DNA from: Stenogyne calaminthoides
Taxonomy: Eukaryota; Streptophyta; Magnoliopsida; Lamiales; Lamiaceae
Direction of reading: 5' to 3'
DNA length: 64,000 nt
NCBI GenBank assembly: GCA_037126765.1
Contig: JBBCBC010000001.1
Location: forward strand, 37,990,804-38,054,803
Both the position numbers and the translations under genes were made by a program. Numbering within the stretch: position 1 is the first letter of the stretch; every line of letters begins with the position of its first letter. Positions 57,700-64,000 of this stretch are shown piece by piece. The notes beneath the pieces are model-generated. The model was not told where the DNA came from. It ran no database searches and was given only the letters and a program-made list of their open reading frames with translations.

Positions 57700-58554
57700 A
57701 TAGCGCATAAGTTGAACATTGACTCTTTAATATTTTAGGAGAAATTAGTTTAATTTATACTAAGTTGTATCATGTATTATGTATGAGATTTTTTATATAT
57801 ATGAATTTTTATCCATAAAAATTAAAATAAAATCGAATTATGAAATCACCAGTTGAGGCGGGTGACTGATTTTTTTATTTTTTTTTTAAACCTGAAAGGC
57901 TGAAATGGAGTGGATGCGCAATAAGGCTAATTAGGTCCCTCCCACTAGCCTTTTATTTTAAACATATTTTTGAATGCTGATTCATCATTTATCATTTCTC
58001 ACATTCTCATTTCAACCTCCCTTTCATTTCTTCTTCATTGACCAATTTACTACGCTAGGTTTACCCGCTGCATCTGCACCCTAATTACAGAGAGAGGGTA
58101 AATCGCATGTCGCTGGAGTTCTTCCGTCCGCTACTCAACCAGTAACTCTCAATTCTCTTTTAATTTATGCTCTTTTTTTTTTCCATACATACAGTTTAGT
58201 GTTTTGATTTGAGAAGAACAAAAAGTCGTGGGTTTTGGGGAAAAGGTTGCTTTGGTTTGAGGCAATTGTTCTGTTTGGTGAAAGGTTCAAGATCTTGGAA
58301 TTGTGAATTGTGTTTATTTGCCTCGGGTCTTTGATTTTGTGTTGCCTATGAATTTCTCGCTTGATGATTGTGTAATTGAAATTGCGTGATTTTTCTGTGA
58401 GGAGAAGCAAGTCATTTTACTTGGGTTATTCTGGGTTCTGGAATTGGGGATTTTGTTCGGTTGGGTTTTATTGTGTTTCCGTTTGATAATTAGGGTTTTG
58501 GAATTTGGATATGATTTGGTAATTGGGTGAAGAAGAAGTCAAAATAGTGTAAAC
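57700..58554 (+). promoter_or_regulatory. Upstream region and leader of the HAIKU1-like gene
   Basis: A pyrimidine-rich leader (58000-58140) is followed by a possible donor 'cca|gtaact' (58142) and a possible acceptor 'caaaatag' just before the ATG, suggesting a leader intron of about 400 bp. No TATA box could be chosen with confidence. Confidence 0.4.
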
Positions 58555-59532
58555 ATGGATTCAAACCAGCCACCTACAAATAGACAAATAGATCATTTGG
58601 GTGTAAACAGGATGGGAAAAAACATCAAGAAAAGCCCTTTGCACCAACCCAATTTTGCTAGTGCTGCTAGGCAACAGCCTCAACCACAGGTTTACAATAT
58701 CAACAAGAACGATTTTCGTAACATAGTTCAACAGCTCACTGGTTCACCGTTACGAGACCCTACCCCTAGGCCTCCCCAAAACCACCCAAGACCTCCAAAT
58801 AACCGGTTACAAAGAGTCCGTCCTCCCCCTTTGGCTCCAACGGCTAGACCCCAGGTCCCAATTCATCCTCAAATGCCCGTTCGTATGCCTATACGAGGAC
58901 AGCCGTCTGGCCCAATGCCTTACCCAAACAACCTAGGGAGACCACCCCACCCTCCTCCTATGCAGTATGATCAACTTTCCCCTAACTTATTACCACCTAC
59001 CCCTAATGATGTATGGTCAAATACGACCGAATCTCCTATTTCCGCATACATGCGTTATCTTCAGAATTCAATCCTGGATTCGGGCCCCCAACACCCGCAA
59101 TCTATGCATCAGTATCCTGGTCCAAATTCCGTTATGCCAAGAGGGAATGGACCTCCTTCAAATCTTCCATCCCCTCGATTTAATGGTCCTCCGCCCCTTC
59201 TTGCTTCACCTCGTATGAATGGACCCCACCCCGGTCTTCCGTCACCTAGGGCAAATGGCCCTCCACCCCTTTTGCCATCTCCCACATCGCAGTTTCTTTT
59301 ACCTTCCCCTTCTGGTTTCTTGAATTTGTCGTCTCCTAGATCACCTTACCCATTGCTTTCTCCAGGATATGAGTATCCACCCCCGATTTCACCTAATTTC
59401 TCGTTTTCTTCCGTGGGTCAGTCTGGGATTTTAGGCCCGGGGCCTCATCCACCACCTTCCCCTGGTTACGGCTTTCCTCTGACCCCTTCGGGTTTTTTCG
59501 CTTTACCCATCCCAAGATGGAGGAATCAGTAA
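58555..59532 (+). CDS. IKU1: VQ-motif protein, HAIKU1-like
   Basis: The single-exon frame encodes 325 residues. The VQ motif FRNIVQQLTG (FxxxVQxLTG) lies at residues 54-63, preceded by the conserved 'DHLGVNRMGKNIKKSPLHQP' N-terminus. The remainder is proline-, serine- and asparagine-rich with 'P.NGPP..LPSPR' repeats (about 190-250) and ends '..IPRWRNQ'. The N-terminus and length match plant HAIKU1 (VQ14), a nuclear VQ protein that works with WRKY factors (MINI3/WRKY10) in endosperm growth and seed size. That role is known for Arabidopsis and inferred here. The ATG at 58555 is the first one in frame. No broken codon or missing part was found. It is the only intact host gene in the window. Confidence 0.92.
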   Translation: MDSNQPPTNRQIDHLGVNRMGKNIKKSPLHQPNFASAARQQPQPQVYNINKNDFRNIVQQLTGSPLRDPTPRPPQNHPRPPNNRLQRVRPPPLAPTARPQVPIHPQMPVRMPIRGQPSGPMPYPNNLGRPPHPPPMQYDQLSPNLLPPTPNDVWSNTTESPISAYMRYLQNSILDSGPQHPQSMHQYPGPNSVMPRGNGPPSNLPSPRFNGPPPLLASPRMNGPHPGLPSPRANGPPPLLPSPTSQFLLPSPSGFLNLSSPRSPYPLLSPGYEYPPPISPNFSFSSVGQSGILGPGPHPPPSPGYGFPLTPSGFFALPIPRWRNQ

Positions 59533-60120
59533 CGGATAATGTGATGGATTACTGCTTTCACTTTGGTATGACGTTACATATCAGCGCCTTTTGCTTTGGA
59601 ATGTGATGTAAACTGCAATGCAATACAAGGCAACACAAGGCAAGGCAATCTCTTTTTTTCTTTTTATTTGTTTACACAGCTTTGTCTTCAGATACTAACC
59701 ATGGAAATGTTGTATTCTTTTTGACTCATGGATAGGCTTCATTTTAGATGTAGTCAAGATTCTATAAAGCTGTAGCATGTAGCAGATAGTGTTGTAAAAT
59801 TTGCAAACCCATGTAGAATATTTGTGTGCCTTTATGTCAAAAGTATCCCCTCATTCTTTATGTCGCAATGCCTTTAACTAATTTTCATCAATATATTTAT
59901 GTGCCTTCGTCAAAAGTACTCCCTCAAAATCTCAAAATATTTATGTGCATTTATCAAGAATAAAAATTGGTTAAAAATCTCAAAATATTTCTATTCTCTT
60001 TCTCATTTTCTGTCAAACGCTACTAGTTCTTTAGCTATTCATTTTTTTTTTTTTTACTACAACTTTACATACTTTCGACTTTTAGTTTTAGACCGATGAA
60101 ATGACGTGGCTTTTATTTTT
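59533..60120 (+). other. 3' untranslated and downstream region of the HAIKU1-like gene
   Basis: A run of 'caatacaaggcaacacaagg' repeats at 59619-59648 is probably in the 3' UTR. From 59850, AT-rich DNA with three direct repeats of 'atatttatgtgcctt.gtcaa'. No clear poly(A) signal was chosen. Confidence 0.5.
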
Positions 60121-60271
60121 TAGTGCATCTCATGTGCATTCAAGTGCACCGTGCATTTATTGTGCATTTTAAAATTATGCAATTTGTTATACTGAAAGAT
60201 GTAATTTATTTACACTAAATTATGCAACTATTAATATAAAAAAATAGTTGAACAGTTTAATGTAAATAAAT

Positions 60272-61350
60272 TGTTTTTTATTTTTTATAAAGAAAGATTT
60301 TATTCAAAAAAAGGAGTTGAAGGGTAAAAGATATACCCTTAAATATTTTACAGCTTACATAAGTTAGTGTTTTCATAATCGAATCGGTGGCCAAACCGGA
60401 CTGAGCACCGGTTGGCGGTTGGATCGGTTGTTCAACCGTTAAAATGATTTATGTCTTTTTTTTTTAATATCTTTTATATTTTACCATTTTTTTAAAATAA
60501 TTAATTCATCAATAGACTTGTAATATTAATATTTAACATTAATTAATCAAACTTGATGCATAAAAATAATATAAATGTGTCCCACATTGAATAAGTATAT
60601 AAAATGTGAGAAAATAATATAAAAATGGGAAGAGATTTATCCCACATCAAATAAGTATTAGAAGAAAAGTAAAATGAAGTTATATAAAAGGGAGAGGACG
60701 TGGACTTTATGGATCTCCTATTCCACAATATGAGATGGAGTAATATAAAAGAGAATGGAGGTGTATCTAGATCCTAAACTTCATATCTCACATCGAATAA
60801 GTACTAAAATAATGTGAGATTAAGTAATATAAAAGGGGTGGGGGTCTAGATCTTTACTCACAAGAAAGATTAGTGAAAAATTCATCGATATTAGAAATAA
60901 TAATTTTTTTACCTAAAAAATTAATAGTTAAATTTTTTTTTAAAAAAAGTTTAAACTGGTTCTGATCGATAGATTAGTGAAAAATTCATCGGTATTACAA
61001 ATAATAATTTTTTTTACCTAAAGAATTAATAGTTTTAATTTTTTTTTAAAATTAAACCGATTCTGATCGGTTTAACCTATAAAGCGGTTTTTAGGGGGTG
61101 ATCGGACCGGTTCCGGGTTCGATTCCCGGTTGAACTGGCCAGTCCGGTCCGATTTTGAAATCACTGGCGCCAGTATCAATAATTCTAACAATCTAATACC
61201 AGTAGTGGATTATCAAGTCATTCTTTGAAAGAAAAACTGGAGTATGCCAAAAATTTTGCCAACACCCAACTCCAGAGTGTGTCTTTAATTTCTTCAATGG
61301 TACTCTCCATATTAAAGTTTTTTTCATCAAAAATTAGTTTCTTTATATTT
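60272..61350 (-). mobile_element. 5'-truncated LINE (L1-type) fragment
   Basis: On the minus strand, 61320-61215 translates to a degraded RT-end motif ('TLWSWVLAKFLAYSS' ... 'LDNPLLVLDC', like the SW.WF..KK....Y.W..NPL. tail of plant LINEs), with one stop. The other end is the typical 3' tail 'gaataaaatctttctttata' plus A-rich sequence (60272-60310). The centre carries another insertion (60378-61168). Confidence 0.6.
60378..61168. mobile_element. Element rich in 'accggtt' motifs nested in the LINE
   Basis: The left edge 'aatcggtggccaaaccggac' and the right part 'tggccagtccggtccgattt' are approximate inverted relatives. Inside are repeated 'cccacatcgaataagtat' and 'taatataaaa' blocks and a 95-bp near-duplicate ('attagtgaaaaattcatcg', 60869 and 60971). 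No transposase. Confidence 0.45.
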
Positions 61351-61439
61351 TTTCAGATATCTTTTGATATAAAAAATTGCATGGTTCTAAAATATATTAT
61401 GAGTGCACGGTGCACTTGGGTGTACACAAGAATTAACTT

Positions 61440-61934
61440 TTGCCGATGTGGACTTTTGATGAGAAAACGAATGCATTATCATCTAGTTTTGGAAGAAACT
61501 TCTTCGCATCCTTTCAAAATAAAAATAAAAATAGAAGTAGCATTTCATCGTGACGAAAATTATAAGTAAAATGAATTCAAAAAAAGAAGTAAGTAATACA
61601 TAGATAAGCAAAAATAATGAAACAAAATTAATTATGTTAACAGAACTTAATAATTATTAAGATTTTGCTTGGTATAAATGGGAGGAATGGAAAGGATAAT
61701 AAATCATATTCATACCTCTCAACTCAAATAGGTGATGTATGGTGGGTTTCTTACTTTGGAATCAAAGTCAATGTTGTATATTCAAACACAATGACAAATT
61801 ATGATTTTGATTCCCATTTCCCACCTCCAAAGTCTAAGCCGAAACGTGTTATTTGCTCTACTATTATTTTCTGTCAATGTAATGCACGGTTCATTATTTT
61901 ATTAATATTTGTAATTATTTATGTATATTAGTCT
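61440..61934. other. Non-genic spacer
   Basis: AT-rich, with no supported gene. Confidence 0.4.
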
Positions 61935-62465
61935 AACTAGTAATTGAACATGTGCGATGCACAGCTGTAGTTGAACAATTATTTTAATAGTGAGTAATAT
62001 GGTTTTTGAAAAATTCTTTAAGAATAATGTTTTAGTTAATTCATATTTAAAACAATATTTTAAATTAAATTCATTCGTTAAGTATTGAAAAATCTCGAAA
62101 CACGCCGAAATGTAAGTGAAAGCAGATAACAACCATGGGTTCATGAGAAAGACGTAGTGTTAAAATAATCGAAGTTAAAAATGACTAATTGAACCCGTGC
62201 GATGCACGGCTGTATTTGAACAATTGTTTTAATAGTGAGTAATATGGTTTTCGGAAAACTTTTTAAGAATAACGTTTTAGCTAATTCATATTTAATACAC
62301 AATTTTAAATTAAATATATTCGTTAAGTACTAAAAAATCTCAAAAAGTGCCGAAATATAAGTGAAAGCAGATAATAACTATGGGTTCATGAGAAAAACGT
62401 AGTGTTAAAATAACTACAGATTTCAAAAAACCTCGATAAACCACATTTTTAGTTTTTTAGCTGCG

Positions 62466-62995
62466 ATCTTGTATTATAATTTATAAGTAACGATTACAAT
62501 AAATAAATTAATAATATATTCATGGAAAATAAAATCAATTAATCTCTCACCATCAAAATTCTTATCTAACTAAATCTCAATTAATCGAGATTTGAAAATA
62601 TCTTCTAATCAACTAATATTGATCATGAATCTACATCCATATACACATATATTATCAAGAAAAGAATATTAGCAATATATGATAAAAAAAAATCTAAAGA
62701 ATGCGAAAAAAAAATGGTACTCGGATCTTGTATTATAATTTATAAGTAACAATTACAACAAATAAATAAATAATATATTCACGAAAAATAAAATCAGTTA
62801 ATCTTTCACCAGCAAAATTCTTATCTAACTAAATCTCAATTAATCAAAATTTGAAAACATCTTCTAATCAGCTAATATTCATGGATCCACATCCATATAA
62901 GTTTGTGTGTATGGGCATATGATCAAATTCGCATATATTATCAAAAAAAGAATATTGGCAATATATGATCAAAAAAAAATCCATAGAATGCGGAA
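62466..62995. repeat. Tandem duplication of about 260 bp
   Basis: 'atcttgtattataatttata' starts copies at about 62466 and 62726, and both continue to 'aatatatgatc/taaaaaaaaa...gaatgcg'. Confidence 0.8.
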
Positions 62996-63329
62996 AAAAA
63001 AAAGGTAAACGGATGAAAAGTTGCATGTGTATATGGATATTAAGAAAAAAGAAACCGAGTCACGATCATATCAGTGAAAATTTAAGTAATGTATTTAAAT
63101 AAATATAAATTCATAGAATATATAGATATAATTAATCTTTTCTTTTTTAATTGAGTGAATCTATATAAAAAAGAAAACGTGTCAAACTTAGTAAATCCTT
63201 TATTAAAATATCTTAGTAAAAAATTATGGTAATTTAACTTAGTTGTATTAGTAAAGAAAGATATTCCAAAGTTCTAAAATTTTTTCATATTATTACAAAG
63301 ATTTTTTCTCAATTAATAATTATTTGTTA

Positions 63330-63505
63330 ATATTTTTTCTATAGATTCGTCACCCAATTTAGCAATAATTTTTTTGCGGGAAAATCCAATGATTTTCAAA
63401 TTATGTTCTCAATCTATTATTATTTGTTAATATTTTTTTCCATAGATTCGTCACCCAATTTAGCAATAATTTTTTGCGGGAAAATCCAATGATTTCCAAA
63501 TTTGG
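63330..63505. repeat. Tandem duplication of about 100 bp
   Basis: 'agattcgtcacccaatttag' occurs at about 63344 and 63445, each followed by 'gcgggaaaatccaatgattt'. Confidence 0.85.
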
Positions 63506-63518
63506 GGCGGTTTCTTCT

Positions 63519-63558
<40 letters not shown>

Positions 63559-63561
<3 letters not shown>

Positions 63562-63965
63562 TAATGATATAGAACCAACTATCTGGTTTTTTATGGAACC
63601 AGATTAATGACGTGTCATGCCAACTATTCCCTAAACCATGAACCATAAACCCTAAATCATGAACCATTCGGATCGGGTGAACCATGAACCACTCGGCCCG
63701 GGTTTGGGTCCGGCCCGGGTAAAAAGAAAAATTGAATTGAACTAAAAAAATAAAACTGAACAGAAAAAAAAATTACATTTTTTTTTTACCCGGCCCGGAC
63801 CCAACTCGGCCAGAACTGAACCCGGTCCGAGTGGTTCATGGTTCACCCAACTTGAATGGTTCATGATTTAGGGTTTATGATTCATGGTTTAGGGAATAGT
63901 TGGCATGACACGTCATTAATCTGGTTCCATAAAAAATCAAGTAGTTGGTTCTATATCATTACTCT
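63559..63965. mobile_element. Foldback (long inverted repeat) element
   Basis: About 407 bp. The left arm starts 'gagtaatgatatagaaccaa', and the right arm is its near-perfect reverse complement, including 'ttaatgacgtgtcatgccaa' and 'gaaccatgaaccactcgg'. The arms are about 180 bp each around an A/T-rich centre (63720-63785). It lies between (TA)/(GA) microsatellites. It shares the 'gaaccatgaacc' core with the MITEs at 15700 and 56810. No target duplication could be read through the microsatellites. Confidence 0.88.
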
Positions 63966-64000
63966 ATATATATATATTTTAATCTTAATATATTATATAT

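Larger units (their letters stand above)
60121..61430. mobile_element. MITE (third 'gtgcac' copy) split by a LINE fragment
   Basis: The left part 60121-60270 ('gtgcattcaagtgcaccgtg', 'ttgttatactgaaagatg') and the right part 61355-61430 ('aaaaattgcatggttctaaa', 'gagtgcacggtgcac') together make one member of the family at 30201 and 54751. About 1.1 kb is inserted between them. Confidence 0.7.
61935..63553 (-). mobile_element. Non-autonomous Helitron-like element with duplicated 3' end
   Basis: On the minus strand, the region ends with a short stem ('tgtgcatcgcaca') followed by 'tgttcaattactag' and T at 61935, the layout of Helitron 3' ends (hairpin about ten bases before CTAR). A second copy of this 3' end (about 62184-62230, stem 'ccgtgcatcgcacgg', then 'gttcaattagtc' with the CTAG mutated) starts a 245-bp duplicate. 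The other side begins in an AT/GA-rich tract (63520-63560), where a TC start is ambiguous. No Rep/helicase. Confidence 0.5.

Noticed and set aside
58967..59218. Second frame inside the HAIKU1-like gene
   Set aside because: Overlaps the intact VQ frame in another phase, with no independent support.

Overview
The window is nuclear DNA from a flowering plant, most likely a eudicot. It is AT-rich and intron-rich, and it contains plant-specific families: a VQ-motif HAIKU1-like gene, a PPR fragment, a FAR1/MURA transposase, plant copia and gypsy LTR retrotransposons, a tRNA-derived SINE, hAT and Stowaway MITEs, and Helitron-like ends. No species can be named from the sequence. Only one intact host protein gene is evident, the HAIKU1-like VQ gene at 58555-59532. 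Most of the rest is layered mobile DNA, and many insertion boundaries can be fixed by exact target-site duplications (TSDs).

Layout: 430-1660 is a decayed CACTA-like element. 1937-4778 is the 5' half of a copia element (family A: LTR, primer-binding site, broken gag). It abuts a degenerate hAT-type MITE, and two solo LTRs of a second copia family (family B) lie at 4779-6614 (TSD CAAAG) and 6669-8498 (TSD CCCAT). 8678-29304 is a 20.6-kb Mutator-like element with a 9-bp TSD (TTTATAATA). It carries an eight-exon Ulp1-like protease gene on the plus strand, a convergent FAR1/MURA-type transposase gene on the minus strand, a minisatellite shared by both genes, and a PPR-gene fragment next to its right end. 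The layout resembles the Ulp1-carrying MULEs known as KAONASHI/CUMULE. It was later hit by a family A solo LTR (10661-12312, TSD ATATT) and by an 8.4-kb non-coding gypsy-like element (19378-27745, TSD ATCGA). The interior of that gypsy-like element is mostly a GC-rich tandem array with a repeat of about 126 bp.

29314-38564 is AT-rich sequence with MITEs, an unidentified gene-like segment present as a diverged duplication, a SINE and a Stowaway MITE. 38565-40261 is another family B solo LTR. 41541-50818 is a structurally complete family B copia (minus strand, TSD CTTGG, both LTRs, PBS, polypurine tract, gag/pol remnants) inserted into an older gypsy-type LTR. 51400-57300 holds hAT, Stowaway and Helitron-like elements. 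The HAIKU1-like gene follows. 60121-63965 has a LINE fragment inside a MITE, a Helitron-like element with duplicated 3' ends, and a long foldback hairpin.

How the pieces relate: the MULE is the most coherent system. Its transposase would act on its ends, and the Ulp1-like protease is a passenger kept by a whole MULE clade. Both reading frames can be followed through all exons without a frameshift. They are broken by eight stop codons, each explainable by a single C-to-T or G-to-A transition, as expected from decay of methylated DNA. The copia element is instead broken by many small indels.
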